Shown in pieces: positions 23,290 to 36,778 of a stretch of 64,000 nt of DNA (positions within the stretch are counted from its first letter, which is position 1; each line of letters begins with the position of its first letter). The position numbers were made by a program, and so were the translations under genes. Location: positions 42,638,682 through 42,702,681 of the forward strand of contig NC_133104.1 in NCBI RefSeq assembly GCF_022965805.1, in the 5' to 3' direction. This DNA is from Primulina eburnea (taxonomy: Eukaryota; Streptophyta; Magnoliopsida; Lamiales; Gesneriaceae). The notes beneath the pieces were generated by a model, which was not told where the DNA came from, did no database searches, and was given only the letters and a program-made list of their open reading frames with translations.

Positions 23290-25081
23290 CTTGATCAAAT
23301 AAATAAAGAATACTTGTTTTGTCCCGATATTATGAATCAAGTATTGTTATGAAAATTCACTCATAAACTATTATAATTATTAACAAATATCCGTGAATAA
23401 ACAATTGAATCTCGATAGCTTTCAAAAATTGAATCTTTTATGAGTTTTATTTTTGGAAGAAAAAAAAAATCAAAAGCTTTTTGGTTGAGAGAAAAATCTC
23501 AAAGAAAATTTCAGTAATATGCAAAATTTTATAATGATAATGTTACAAAGTGTTTTTATCTATAAAAAAAAAATAACAAATCATTTAACACTTGAAATTG
23601 GTGTTTTCCTCGATTAATAATACATTTTCAATTAATTAATTTGTTAGAGTATTTGAAATTGGAAGAAAATAGAAAGCAAATTCCTATGTGCATTTATTTT
23701 CTACTACACGTGATTTCACATGAGCTGTCCTACATTCCCTGGACATTATTCCCGTTCATCATAGTCCTTATCCTGAGGACCTCCACACTTTATCCAAATG
23801 TCTTTTTCCCATTCATAAAGTTGTCCAGAAATCAAAGACAAGAGAATGCAAAGTTTTGTCTCTGTCTCAGTTGTCCAAATGCTGCCTACTTGGGCTTACA
23901 CTTTTTCTACCCAGTCATTACTCGGCCCGATAACATTTGGGCCAGTTGTTGATGTAGAAGTAGGTAACGCCCAAGTCAGAGAATTATATTGTCCATTTTA
24001 AACCAGAATATTACACCCATAAGTACGGGTATGTAATTGGTCTCATTCGATTATCGACCGAATCGAATAAGGCTATAACTGATTTTACTTTCAAATAATC
24101 GAACCGATCGAAATATTCGTAGAAACAGTATTAACCGAACTGGTTTTCAAATTGGTTGTTTCGGTTACCGACCGAAATAACTGATATTTTTTTAAAAATG
24201 AGAATTTTAACAAACACTAAAAAAAATAATGAAGAGCTTATAAATAACAAGAAATATTGAACGAAAAATATCAATAACAAATATAAATATTGAAGATAAA
24301 ATCATTGGATGAACGATCTGCCTTCCAATATATGAAAAATTGGGCTTCCGTCTAATGTGTTTTTAATGCATATATACAATTTAAATTAATATATATACTA
24401 ATTCGATTTAACAGATTTTTTCAAATTAAAACCGAAACCGAACTGAATTAACCGATTGTTTAAAATTTCAAAACCGAACTTTCGAATTAACCCAACCGAA
24501 TTTTCGAATTAATTCAGTTAGATCGGTTCATTCGATTGAAGCGAAATTTTGCATACCACACCCGCCCAGTTGCAAGTATTGCAATACCACCCAGGACAAG
24601 AAAGTAATTAAAGATTCCCCCCGAAACAAGCATGAAAAGGACGAGGAAATTCACAAAATTCATGCTTCGGTTACGACTCGCTAAATGTCGAGACTATCCT
24701 CATGACCCAACAAACAACACCTCCACCAAATTCATATGACATCATGCGTAAAAAAACAAATTTGAAAAGCAGACAAGGGTAGTTTAGTCATTTAATACAA
24801 CCGACGTAGTTATTTCAAATTCATTTCATTTTCTTTTAGTCATTTAATACAACCGACGTAGTAAAAAGTCGGAGATGAATTTGAGTTTTTTTTTTATTTA
24901 AATAATAAATTTGAATTCAAAACACGAGTTTAAATGGCTCAATTCAAATACAATCTGAAAATTGTTATTTACAACCGCTTCTCAAGTGTTGTTTTAATTA
25001 GATTAGAGCATATAGTATGCAAAATTTTCAACTCAAATGGTTTTTTCAACCTTTTGTTTGTTGAAGGATCGGCAAAACGAG
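23290..25081. other. AT-rich spacer with one putative element
   Basis: Holds the putative element at 24027-24557 and a short direct repeat of TAGTCATTTAATACAACCGA (near 24782 and 24836). A 103-codon frame at 23641-23952 has no recognisable domain and is not called. Confidence 0.5.
24027..24557. repeat. Putative non-autonomous transposon with ACCGAA/TTCGGT-rich subterminal repeats
   Basis: The ends GGTATGTAATTGG..TCATTCGATT and, in complement, GGTATGCAAAATTTCGC..CAATCGAATGAACCGATC are inverted. Both subterminal regions repeat ACCGAA and CGAATT motifs, a style seen in plant hAT-like non-autonomous elements. No coding capacity; boundaries approximate. Confidence 0.5.
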
Positions 25082-25264
25082 GGTAAAAATTTATGTGAGA
25101 CGGTTTTACAGGTCGTATTTTGTGAGACATTTATCTTTTTTGGGTCATCCATGGAAAAATATTACTTTTTATGTTAATAGTTTTATTTTTTATTGTGAAT
25201 ATCAATAGAGTTGACATGTCTCACAGATAAAGATTCGTGAGACCGTCTCACAAGAGATCTACTC
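25082..25264 (+). repeat. GTGAGACGGTCTCAC-family MITE, copy h
   Basis: 183 bp; flanks CAAAACGAG (25073-25081) and CAAAATGAG (25265-25273), one mismatch. Confidence 0.9.
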
Positions 25265-25379
25265 CAAAATGAGAATCATACATAGGAAAATTAATTTTGC
25301 TTTCCGGATCAACGCTAATTTGTTTGTTCGAATATTTTCAATATAAACAATAATAACGTCCAGTGAATGTTTTTCGGAA

Positions 25380-25561
25380 GAGTAGGTCTCACGTAAGACC
25401 GTCTCACGGATTTTAATCTGTGAGACGGGTCAACCATATCCATATTCACAACAAAAAGTAATACTTTTAACATAAAAAGTAATACTTTTTCATAGATAAC
25501 CCAAATAAGAAATCCGTCTCACGAATACGACCTGTAAGACCGTCTCACACAAGTTTTTGTC
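25380..25561 (-). repeat. GTGAGACGGTCTCAC-family MITE, copy i
   Basis: 182 bp, inverted relative to copy h 115 bp away; identical 9-bp flanks TTTTCGGAA (25371-25379 and 25562-25570). Confidence 0.93.
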
Positions 25562-27379
25562 TTTTCGGAAATATCTTCATAACTTCATAACATTCATGTG
25601 TATGTAAAACCTTCCGACCATGATCTATACTGACATGTATCACAAGCTTCATAATTTTGTATCCTTAACATGTACTGTTTGTAATAAATTATATCTTAAA
25701 AGTAATAATCATATATTTGGTGGCGTATATTAAAATAGTATAAAAACTTTAATTTAAGGATAAATTCCAAATAAATCATCAACCCCTCATTTCTGACTCC
25801 ATTATTAATAAAAAATTAGTTCAACCTCCCTATTATATTTAAGATTTTGCATAATCATCCTAAACCCCTCGAGTCTGCCCAAATACATAAGGTAACGCAA
25901 AGTTTTCAACCTATATAACATGAATCAAGGGTGTTTTTTATTAACTCATTATATTTCAGTATAATAAATTAAACATTTTACATATTTGATTCGGAATTTC
26001 ATCGGGCTGTATCCACCGAGTTTTACAGACTGCTCCCCACAGCTTAACCACGCAGTCGCAATAGATGATCCCTGACGTAGATCTCTTCAACAGCACTTAG
26101 CACAACATGTATCGTTTTATACCTCAGGATATATAGTAAAAAAATATAATTTTGAGAATGATACGTGAGAGTTACATTAAACTTTGATTATTTTATTCAA
26201 ACATCAACATATTATTGTATAGTAACATCATATAGATGAATATAAATTTTTTTAACTATTTATCATAGCTGGAACTACAATGCACATAAATTGAAAATAT
26301 CTAAAAATATATATTTTAAAAGATAAATGAATAGGTTGAATGATGTATTCATCTTCTTTACGTCTCAATATATACGAAATATTGGTGTATTTGAAATTCG
26401 GACTTCAAACTTGTGAATTGCATGTCATTTGTTACCGACATCATCTTTTAGTTGGTGTACTACTAGTTAGTGGTATGTCATGTGATGCACTCCATTAATG
26501 GGGATTGACCGTATTGACGATTAATGGAGTGGATCACATGTCTTCTTTTACTTTTGTCAGAAAATATTTTGCTTTTATATGGTCTCCGAGGAAAACATGA
26601 CTTGTGTGAACTTTCACCATTTGGACTTGTCTCTGCATTATGTTTTCAGTCAGATCTTGATCGAAAACTTTGCCCGAATCTGGCTTTTTCTGGTTTGGAA
26701 ATTATGGGAAATTTTTTTTTTACCATCTTCCCACATAAACCATACTGCAGAATTTACGATGAGTTTCTTTACTGCCAAAAATTTGCTGTTCCACATAGGA
26801 TTTCCTTTCTTTGCAAATATTTATTATGCAAAGCTTGTAGTTTTTTTGCCATGGTATTTTACAGAAAATATCTATTTACAGAATTTTGATAAAACTTAAA
26901 TAGAAACTTGAATTTGTTCATCTCTACGAGACATATCCATAATCTTCATGCTGGTCTAATGGAGACGTCGTCTTCAATGAGTGATAAACAAGAGGTGTTT
27001 CATTATCGGAAAGATCCTTGATGAACTTTTGAATGTTCATGCTTGGTCTTGTCAACTTGATTAAGTGAAAGGCTTCATGTGAGCCTTTTTCTGCTGGTTA
27101 TGTAGTCGCACTAAAAAAGTAAACTTCATAATATCTTTTCTTGACAAATAATCATTATTTGCCTATATTTCATGAACATGTTTCTGGATCCATTCTGGTA
27201 GTACTGAGATTTGTGAGAAGCTGTACGATGTAGTATAAAATGAAACAAGAGCCCAAATTCATATTATGTTTTTACCTCGTTGAATATGAATTTGATTTCA
27301 TCCATATCCTATTATATTTTCCTACTACATCAACTCAGATTGTGGCTGTGTTGATGCCTATTATTGTTTTCGATATCTC
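25562..27379. other. AT-rich spacer, possible degraded retroelement sequence at 26520-26900
   Basis: Contains the hairpin at 26477-26542. Two overlapping plus-strand frames (26524-26899 and 26579-26899) are rich in Phe, Trp and Tyr and might be debris of the pararetrovirus-like fragment nearby, rearranged; I could not place them convincingly. Confidence 0.35.
26477..26542. repeat. Short hairpin
   Basis: Arms 26477-26499 (GTCATGTGATGCACTCCATT...) and 26520-26542 pair over 23 bp with one or two mismatches, around a 20-base loop. Confidence 0.8.
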
Positions 27380-28520
27380 CAAGTTCTGTCGATATACCTG
27401 AAATGGATAAATTATAAGCTCGTCAATAACGACATTAGATTTTCCCTTGTCAGTTGGGGGTCTAAAATTGATCTCTCCATCTTCAATCTCCAAGGTAAAA
27501 GATTGACTTGAAGACTCGAGGTAAGGATCCAGAGCTTCAATTTTGCTTTGGATGACTTATGTGAAGATGATCCTGACATAGCATTTCTGCTAGAGATACT
27601 TTAATCCCTTGCTCCAAATATATAGTCATGTACTCGAAAACTCTTAATTTGAGAAACTGGTGGCTTCTCAATAGCTCGGAGAATCGGATTTTGTAATTCA
27701 AACTATAGCTGAGTATAAGCCTGTAAACAATATGTTATTCGATAAGAGACATTGCTCTTATCAACTTCTTGTAGCCTACCCGCAATCACTGCGTTTAGGA
27801 CAATCTTATCAAACTTGGTTTGAAGCATTTCAAGGTGTTCTCTCAATGCCTCTGCATTTTCACGATGACATCGATATTAGCATTGTTCATCTTTTATTGA
27901 GAAATCTGGAAGAATATTTCACGAAATTTAATAATAACAATATCAAAATTATAATTTTGAAACAAATCTTGCCATCTTAACAATCTAGCATTCTCGGGTT
28001 TCGATTCTATCATATTTTTTCAAAAAATCTTTTATGTGTGTATTATCAACTTTTAAGGTAAATTTCTTCGCAAGTAAAAATAACGATAATTTTTCAGAAG
28101 TATTTTTTAATGCATAAAATTTCGTTGCGTTGATATGTCATCGTATGACTTCTGCACATGATAATAGTCAATTGAAATACCTACATGTGTTCTTCTGTCC
28201 ATATAAATATTGCATATTTTTTTATGGATTAAACATTTTCCTATGTTTTCTATATCTTAATGAACGTTCAAGTAAATTCAACAACTCATAATAAGCTTTA
28301 AAGTTGTTTATTCTCTTTTATTTCATATGGTAAATTCTGCAAATTTTCTACTATGCGTTATTGTATAATTACAGAACCCAACTCCAAATCAACATTAAAA
28401 TTAAGGAACACGGAAAATATGAGTTCATCATATGTAACTATATCCCGATGAACATAAATGATGAAGAGATATTCATTAAAATTCTCTTTGATCATTTTCT
28501 TGACATATTCTAATAATATT
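27380..28520 (-). mobile_element. Decayed endogenous pararetrovirus-like fragment (RT/RNase H region)
   Basis: On the minus strand, interrupted frames carry two RNase H blocks in the right order: LLAKKFTLKVDNTHI (28081-28019) and RLLRWQDLFQNYNFDI (27985-27918). A frame change separates them near 28000 and stops lie close by. The RWQ..F..Y.FDI arrangement is typical of Caulimoviridae RNase H rather than Ty3/gypsy elements, which usually show a different motif here and are followed by integrase; no integrase is seen. Farther upstream (28200-28520) weak reverse-transcriptase thumb-like similarity is broken by many stops. Downstream, 27860-27710 stays open (AEALREHLEMLQTKF...) with no assigned function. 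Edges are uncertain. The copy is clearly non-functional. Confidence 0.55.
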
Positions 28521-29196
28521 TATGTTTCAAACTCTAAATATTTCTGATATGAAGCTGTTTTGAGTAATTATATTTCTTTTAGTTTAATGTTTTGATATGT
28601 TCTTAATTAAAATATTACTCTCCAAATCGTCTAAAATCTTTTATTTTTTGGTTCCACTATTTCTGTCTCAGTTATTACAACAATGATATCTTTGATAGTT
28701 TTATTTTATATGGAGAGTTCAAATTAAGATTTTAAGTCCTGGAGTGTAAATCATGAGTTCAAACTGGAATAATTTAATTTATATCATTTTGATCAAAATT
28801 ACAATTTTGCAAAAATTATAGTTTTTTATACGAGATTCCCCATTTTCTCCCCAAATCCACTGGCAATAACAATACACACATCTTTGTACGTATATATCTA
28901 TGCACGGAGAGAGAAGATCTGAATCCTAAAAATTTGTACTAATCGATGTTGTTAATATGGCACGCCCTAAATTGTTAAATCTGAATTCGTACTCTCCATG
29001 AAGAAGCCGATGCACCGATCTTATTCTGACGGACCCTCCAATCCCAAAACCTAAGCTCCTCCGGTCGACTTTTGGGATCGTATTGTTGTTTCTGAAATTT
29101 TATGCAGTGAAAAAAGGCGGTGGAAATTTAGTTGATTTATTTCCTCTCATTTTTTTTATTGTTCCTGGTAATTCCTTTCATCGATTTGTGAGAAGA
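28521..29196. other. Upstream region of the PP2A B55 gene
   Basis: Probable promoter and 5' leader from about 28840. A CT/AG-rich stretch with TATATATCTATGC near 28890 could be core promoter. A frame opening with TTG at 29083 ends in the B55 coding exon but has no ATG before 29197. Confidence 0.4.
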
Positions 29197-32100
29197 ATGA
29201 ACGGTGGTGATGGTGGAGAGGCAGCGGCAGCTACGGCGGGTCCACCAGCGCCGCTGGAATGGAAATTTTCTCAGGTATTTGGGGAGAGGTCGGCTGGAGA
29301 AGAAGTGCAAGAAGGTAAAATTGATTAATGTGTGTGATCAATTCATGCCACGGTTCGGATCTTGTTGTAAACTTTTGGGTTCCTGCAATTTGACCTGTTT
29401 TGGGTTTGTTATTCGAGTGGAAATTAATTGGTTTAGCACAAATTAACTGTGACTTGTATGAGTTTCGGTTGGGAGTTTCAGCCAATAATCCGCCTGTTAC
29501 TGTTTTTAATCAGTTATTTTAGGAGAGATGGTGTGGTGGTGAACTTAAGTAGTTTAATACTAGTTTGATTCTGGAGAATATCACTGCATGAACTTAATTA
29601 TGTGTCTGAACAATGTTAATCAGTCTGGCGTTGGATCTCTATGCTTTGCTATCACTTCGTGTTGCTCTGGTTTTTCTTTGATCTGACTTTGAAGACGAAT
29701 CCCCCACCTTTTGTTGCTTGCACTCCAGCCATCAACTTTATATCGAGGCAAAGCAAGGGTTGGCTTGTTTACCCTCTGCATGCAGTGATATAGTTTTCGT
29801 TGGATATTTTTTCAAGCGCGATTCTGTGGTTTAATAATGTACTGCCAGTTGTTGCTTTAGTACTGGGCATTAATGTTGTTTATCCGAAACTTTTTAACTA
29901 ATGGCTAATTATCAGGAAATTCATTCGGCAAATTGGAAAGTAGCTGTCTGTTCAATCTTTTTGTCCTTTTTGGGTCATAGGAAATCGATTGTGGCGAGTG
30001 TCATGTGATGATACTAGGCTTCCACGATGCGACAATCCAACGTTTATCAACATAGGACTTTACAAATGTTGGTCTGTGTACGTGGCTCTATTCAAACGTG
30101 TCATGTTTTGGTATCATCTAAGTGGGTTAAAAAGGACTTAACGGAAATTGATTTTTCCCCATTCCAAGTAAAGATTGAAAATTGGCACATTTTGCCAATT
30201 ATTGCATTTATTAAACGTGATCGAGTAACTATCCATGGTTTCTTATCTTACATTGTCAATGCAATAGGCACGCCGCTGTAGAATTAATATTATATTTATG
30301 AAAGTGTCATTCTTTTTATTGTGTATGGATCAAATCTCCATTAGCATTGTAATGCTGTGCTGGTTATTCTAGAATACTGACTCATATGAATGTTGATAAT
30401 TTAATTCAGCTTGGAGTGGGATTTAGGCTACATAGTAAATCCAATCTTTATGAATCCGGGGAATTGGTAAATCCCTAATGATATACTAGATTTGGCTTGT
30501 TTGTTGAGAGGTGCAACAAATCATCCAATTTGTTCTGTACCATGGACAGTATACTTGTGGGGCATGACAGTCATTATGATTATGATGATGATGATGATGA
30601 TGATGATTCTGCAGATGCAAGCCTTCTTCAAAGTCTAGTAGCTTCCCACATGTATTGAGTGGCTTAGAAAATGCTCTTGTTCTAGTTTTAACTTGATGTT
30701 AATTGTCCATGCATGAATTAGTGAATTCTAAAATGATTGGTTGCTGAACTTAACATGTCGTTATATTTTACTCTTCAATTCTACGTAGATAGCAAAAGAT
30801 GATAGCATAGTATCCTCCTCTCTTGATTTTTGTCATACTTGGTGCACATTTTAAGTTGTATCTCGAATGAAATGTTTTACCAGTGGTTCTTCCTTCGAAT
30901 ATACAGTTGATATAATATCTGCGATCGAGTTTGACAAAACTGGCAACCACCTTGCTACTGGTGACCGTGGTGGAAGGGTGGTTTTATTTGAAAGGACAGA
31001 TACTAAAGAGGTTACAATCCCCATGTCAAATCATTTTATGTTGGTGACGTGGTGTCTTGTTCAGTCGTTTTTAAAATATTGTTTCCTTTTTCAAATGAAT
31101 TTTGCAGCATGGGAGAAATCGAAAAGATTTAGAGAAGATGGACTACCCAATAAGTCGACATCCGGAGTTTCGTTACAAGACTGAATTTCAGAGCCATGAA
31201 CCTGAGGTCTATATAAAAAATTTCTTTTTCCACTTTCTCATGTAACATACCCGTGAGATTCCCAGTATAATTGTATTTTAAGCGTGTGGCTTTAGTTGTA
31301 GCTATGAATTATGATTGAGTTGTGATGCATACTAATGCCCGTTTCTGCAGTTTGATTATCTGAAGAGTTTGGAAATTGAGGAGAAAATCAATAAGATACG
31401 CTGGTGCCAGACAGCTAATGGAGCCGTCTTTCTTTTGTCCACTAATGACAAAACCATAAAGTTTTGGAAGGTGAGATCTAGAATTCCCTTTTTCTGGTAA
31501 TTTGTTTGGAAATAAGAGAAATATTCCAATTTAATTGTTCTTATTTATCTTTTTGCACATCTTTAATCGAGACTTCAGCCATATGTGGATCTCAATTAAT
31601 TATAGTATGTGTTCTGAACATATGATGTGCCTATTAATGTGTTTTTATGTCTTTAATGCACCAACCAAAGCAGTGTCTCAGCACTTAACTTTCGTGATCA
31701 CCAGTTGGATTTCTTCATAGTGTACCTGGACAGGAATCGTTTTTTTTCCCGAATATAATGGAATCTAATTATGCATGTTTATACCTTAAAAATAATGATA
31801 CTCTGATTCTTCGGTTTTGGTATTACACATTTCATTCCCTCCCTACATTTTTTTTATTAACCCTGCATCTATATTATTTTAAGGATTCGAATGTTTCTGT
31901 TTGATTTGGGCAGGTTCAAGAAAAAAAAGTTAAGAAAATTTCTGAATTGAATGTTGATCCTTCAAAAGTTTGTAGTGCTGCAAGTTCTATGGTTTCTTCT
32001 AGTCCTAAGCAGTATCTTTCGAATGGGAGCTATCCAGATCGATCTCACTTTTCTTCGAGAAATGATGGATTACCTGATGGCATCCATTCACTGAGATTAC

Positions 32101-35100
32101 CTATGGTAGTTGTACTTAACTGAGCTGAAGTTTTACTTGAAGAATCGGGATTTCTACACACATGTATCATGTGATGGCCGTCTATTTTAATTTATTTTGT
32201 TACCCCTACCCTGGTAACGATTGTTTGTTTTAATTTTAGATTACAAGTAGTGAGACCAGTCTTATTGCAAGATGTAGGAGAGTTTATGCTCATGCTCATG
32301 ACTACCATATCAATTCAATCTCAAATAACAGGTGAGGAATAAAAAATTGTCTTACTTTGTATATGTATTTCAGTATTTTAGTGAATTCGAGTTCCCTCCT
32401 CTCTTATATCCTTGTCTAGAGTTGGGAGAACCTGAAAAATGAAGCCGTACCTGGGGTTTTATTTTGGGTGATGCAAATTCTTCATATATGGCCACGAAAT
32501 GGGGAAGCATTACCATAGTTGTCAAAGGCGAGCGCCTCTCGCCTCAAGGCGAGAGGCGCCACCAGGCGCGGGTGTTGCGCCTGGGGCAATCCCAGGCTCA
32601 ACAATTTACAAAGGCGAGCCCAGGCGCGCGCCTGGGCTCGCCTTGGAAAGGCTCTCAGGCGCGCCTTAGACACGTCTTTGTAATATTAACTTAAAATGTA
32701 ACTTCTCTGTTTTTTTTTTTAGTATTAACTTAAAATGTAAAAGGCCGACCCCAACACCAAACCCTAGCAGCCCAGTTAACAAATTAAATAAGCGACAAGA
32801 GCTTTGCAAACTGCAACAGAATTACATCCAACAACGCGACGACAGTTGGATGATGGAAGAATTTTAATCAAGTTACTTATTATTATGAACTTATTAATTA
32901 TTTGTTGCTTTGTGTGACATTGTAACTTAATTATTTCATATTTTAATATATATTAATATAAGATAAATATTTTTTTTAAAATTTAAAAACGTGCGCCTTG
33001 CTTCGGTAAGGCGCACGCCTCGCCTTGCGCCTTGCGCCTCAGGCTCCAGAGCCCTTGTGCGCCTCGGCGCGCCTTGCGCCCTTGACAACTATGAGCATTA
33101 CCGAGAACACATGGGACAGACCCTTGCAGAATATTAAACGATGATAAACTCTGTTATTGCCTTATTTCTCCCTAAAAATATAATTCAAGTGACATCTTTT
33201 AATTGTTGGATTTATTCTGAGGATGATAAAAATAACAGAGGCTCATGATTTCATTTTCCATTGGTACTGAAAAATTGTGGCTCACAACTCGAATATTCTA
33301 GCATTTATTAATTAATGAATATCTTAGTAGCTCCTAATTCAGGTAATACCTTTTGATTAAAATGAGCTGTTGGAAAATTTCTGTTCACCTAGCTATACCA
33401 TATGAAGCATTGTCTTTTTATGCCTATACCATATGAAGCATTGTCTTTTTATGCTTGAATGCATAGTATGCCTCAAAACTACCACATGGACTACCTGCTT
33501 CCGAAACATCACCTACGAACATTTTATGTTTTCCATGGCCACCCCCTTGCTCTTTGTTTCAGTGACTATGAGTTCAAAATTTCTTATTAATTTTTGTTGC
33601 AATGCTTTTCAGTGATTGTGAAACATTTATATCAGCTGATGATCTGAGAATAAACCTCTGGAACTTGGAAATAAGCAGTCAAAGCTTCAATATTGTTGAT
33701 GTGAAGCCAGCAAATATGGAGGACCTAACTGGTGAACTGTTTGTTTTATCCTGTCAAATTCTGAACGTGCTATGTCATTGCTTGTCAAAACAACCAAACT
33801 GTTTGGAAAATATCTTTACCTTCTTTGTTCATGAATGGACAAATAAGAATAATGTTGTAATTAAACAGATCAAATCACCATAATGCCAATGCTGAACTAG
33901 TTGTGTTGACTGATATTTACCTTATTGCAGAGGTGATAACATCAGCAGAATTCCATCCTACTCATTGTAACATGTTAGCATATAGTAGTTCAAAAGGATC
34001 CATTCGTCTTATTGATCTGCGGCAATCAGCTTTGTGTGATTCACATTCTAAACTGTAAGTTAATTAGTTTTGTACTCCTAAGTGCTTTTTCCTGAGAAAT
34101 TTAAATGAGATAATCTTCCAGAATGGAAGCTCAAATGTGTGTGGTCACTAAAAATCTGAGTTGTTTTTCTGTCCCTCCTTTCTTTCTTATGCCTCGACAA
34201 CTGTTTTTCATTTTGATATAGTTTTCTTGCAAATGCTCTATAATTAATGAGATATTAACGATCCGTTTGTAAACAGATTTGAGGATCTGGAGGCGCCTGG
34301 CTCGAGGTCATTTTTCACCGAGATAATCGCTTCAATATCAGATATTAAGTTTGCCAAGGATGGAAGACATATACTTAGTCGTGATTACATGACCCTAAAG
34401 GTTCTATCTTGTGATATTGTCTGCACCTTGACAAGCGTGTTGTTAGTTCGCCAATTGGTCTAAAAGTTCTCTGTTTCTTATTCTGTGTCGTATATTTTAA
34501 GTTTGGGTTGGTTCAACTGAGTTACATTAGCTATACCTAGCATCATGTGGCTAGTGAAACATGCGCTCTGAGGCAATGAACAAATTCTCAGACGTTAGTG
34601 TTCAGGTGTTAGAAAAAAATGAGTAGTTATGATTTAATAGCACTGAATTAGAGGAGTGACTGAAAGTGGCTGTTCTCATTTTGAAGTACTAAAACTTTCT
34701 AAGATTATTTCCCAACTCCATCAGGACCATGAAAGTTGGAAACTATCTATGACGTGATCTTCTATTCATTTGTTTCAGTATTTTGCTGTTGAAAATTTTT
34801 CTATCCTTGGAAGAATATCTGTACTGGGAGATTAATATCTGTACTGGGAGATTTTTTGGATCAGGATCGTATAAATATGCAAATGTCTTTGCCAGTGTTA
34901 GTTTTGTTAGTCGCTGAGTATTCTTGCAACCGCTGTTTCAGCTGTGGGATATCAATATGGATTCTAGTCCAGTAGCAACTTTCCAGGTTCATGAGTATTT
35001 AAGACCCAAGGTAAATCGAACGCCAGCCAATGACCCGGCCACTATTTTATTTTTGATACATGTGTTGCTGAGCTGATTAAAATTATTTTGATTACTTCCA

Positions 35101-35789
35101 GCTATGCGACTTGTATGAAAATGATTCTATTTTCGATAAATTTGAATGTTGCCTCAGCGGTGACGGTCTTCGGGTGGCAACTGGTTCTTACAGGTATATT
35201 CTCAAGTTTCTGTGTGGTTGAAATTTTAATATTGCTTTCTTCTCTGTCTATCTTACAAAATTATTGGCTCGATTTCAGCAACCTGTTCCGCGTGTTTGGT
35301 TGTAGTTCGGGCAGCACTGAAGCAACCACTTTAGACGCTAGCAAAAATCCAATGAGGTACTTCTATCAGTCTAGATTTGTCAAGTTGGTAAAACTTAAGT
35401 TATGCCATTGTCATACAATCTTGCTCCTTTATGTTTCCTATAAAAAAAACAATCTTGCTTCTTAATTGTTTAACACTGACCACGCGATCACATTTTCAGA
35501 AGGCAGATTCAGACCCCTTCCAGACCTGCCAGGTCCCTTAGCAGTAGCATTACTCGAGTTGTGAGACGAGGTATTTTGTTTTCCCTCACCGTCTTCTTAT
35601 CTAAACTTCTCTCTGTGAAATTTGAAGCACATTGTCGGGATCTAAATTACAGGCTCAGAAAGTCCTGGAGTTGACTCCAATGGAAATTCGTTCGATTTCA
35701 CTACAAAGCTGCTTCACCTTGCATGGCACCCATCGGAAAACTCAATAGCGTGTGCTGCTGCGAATAGCCTGTACATGTATTACGCATAA
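29197..35789 (+). CDS. Protein phosphatase 2A regulatory subunit B (B55 family, WD40)
   Basis: Fourteen exons: 29197-29314, 30907-31010, 31108-31206, 31351-31470, 31914-32105, 32240-32331, 33613-33731, 33931-34054, 34277-34400, 34942-35010, 35102-35193, 35279-35356, 35500-35570, 35653-35789; total 1539 nt, 512 aa, usual for plant B55. All junction phases agree. ATG at 29197 starts [17 protein letters not shown], then the family core [37 protein letters not shown]. Further WD40 blades: [76 protein letters not shown]; the last blade ends [21 protein letters not shown]55 is the substrate-binding subunit that docks on the PP2A A/C core, acting in cytoplasm and nucleus. Residues from about 160 to 195 form a Ser-rich plant-specific insert. 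Introns hold a GAT trinucleotide run (about 30582-30607) and a 580-bp hAT-type element (intron 6). Intron 2 begins with the less usual donor GTTACA. Confidence 0.94.
32514..33093. mobile_element. hAT-type non-autonomous element in intron 6 of the B55 gene
   Basis: 580 bp with perfect 8-bp target duplication AGCATTAC (32506-32513 and 33094-33101). Terminal inverted repeats CATAGTTGTCAA / TTGACAACTATG continue into GGCGC/GCGCC-rich subterminal arms that themselves form palindromes (GCGAGCCCAGGCGCG...). The centre is AT-rich. No transposase; the long frames in the left arm are GC-rich shadows. Confidence 0.92.
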
Positions 35790-36360
35790 AACCTCCATTT
35801 TCAGAAAATCATGCACCATATTGGGACCGCATTGTCCAGCAAATCAAGCCTTGCCTTCTCAAACCTGTATATGAACAACCGATGCTGTGGCATACGGGCC
35901 TCAAATAGCTTTGCAAAGAAGAACAATTGTCTTTGTACCTGGACGCGACCGTTCATCAGTTTACACCCTTTCCTCTTCACCATCTATGTTTCCTTCATTT
36001 TTTCGACGTCTTTCCTGGAGAGGAGAGGCACTGTTCTTTTCTGTTCTTTCTATGTCAGGGTTGAAGTTTGGAAACAACGGGTGTAATTCACCTTTGAACA
36101 AAACTAAAGGCCGTCTTGTATTGTCCCTAGTTTTTCTCTTTTTTTATTTAAGGTAAAGATGCAGCTTTTCTACTTTATGGAACGGAGCTACTGCTTACCG
36201 TTGATTTTCTTCTTTTTAAAATTCGCGTAGATTTTCTTTCTTGGAAGTAAACTTCGGGTTCGCCATTAATTTGTACAAAATTATTTTTCGGCAGCCTATG
36301 CATTTTAATTTTGAGATCACTTTGTGAAGGTCCAGACTCAAGATTAGTGGGCGGGGTGAG
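35790..36360 (+). other. 3' UTR and downstream flank of the B55 gene
   Basis: Follows the TAA at 35787-35789. Open frames at 35801-36156 on both strands have no recognisable content. Homology to the downstream duplicated units starts at 36361. Confidence 0.5.
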
Positions 36361-36778
36361 TATATTACATTTTATATTTGGATAAGATTTACATAGTTTT
36401 GTGTGCTAGTAATTCTGTTATAATAAATCTTTCTTCCATATCTAATATTACTTACTACATATGGTAATAAACAAAAAAGTGGAAACATACCGTTTCAGCT
36501 CTTTGGCTTGGGTCATTGGTGTTGGTGTATGTATTATTTCTAGGACAAGTAACCATTGCGAAACAAAGAACAAACGGAAGTAAATGAACAAAACATTAGG
36601 TAATTATTTTCCTTCATAATTCTTTTCTATGATTACTGATCTCATGCTTCACATTAGTCAGGAGTAAATAGCCCATTAATATTTTTTAATCAAATCATAT
36701 TGCAAGTAACCAAGGAAAAATTGACCCCATAGTTATTGTTCAGATAAAAAAAATTATAAAGTTGTCTAAATTTAAGTT

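Noticed and set aside
23641..23952. 103-codon frame
   Set aside because: First codon is not ATG, no recognisable motif, no splice or promoter context.
27732..27980. 82-codon plus-strand frame
   Set aside because: Lies antisense to the pararetrovirus-like fragment and has no family resemblance.
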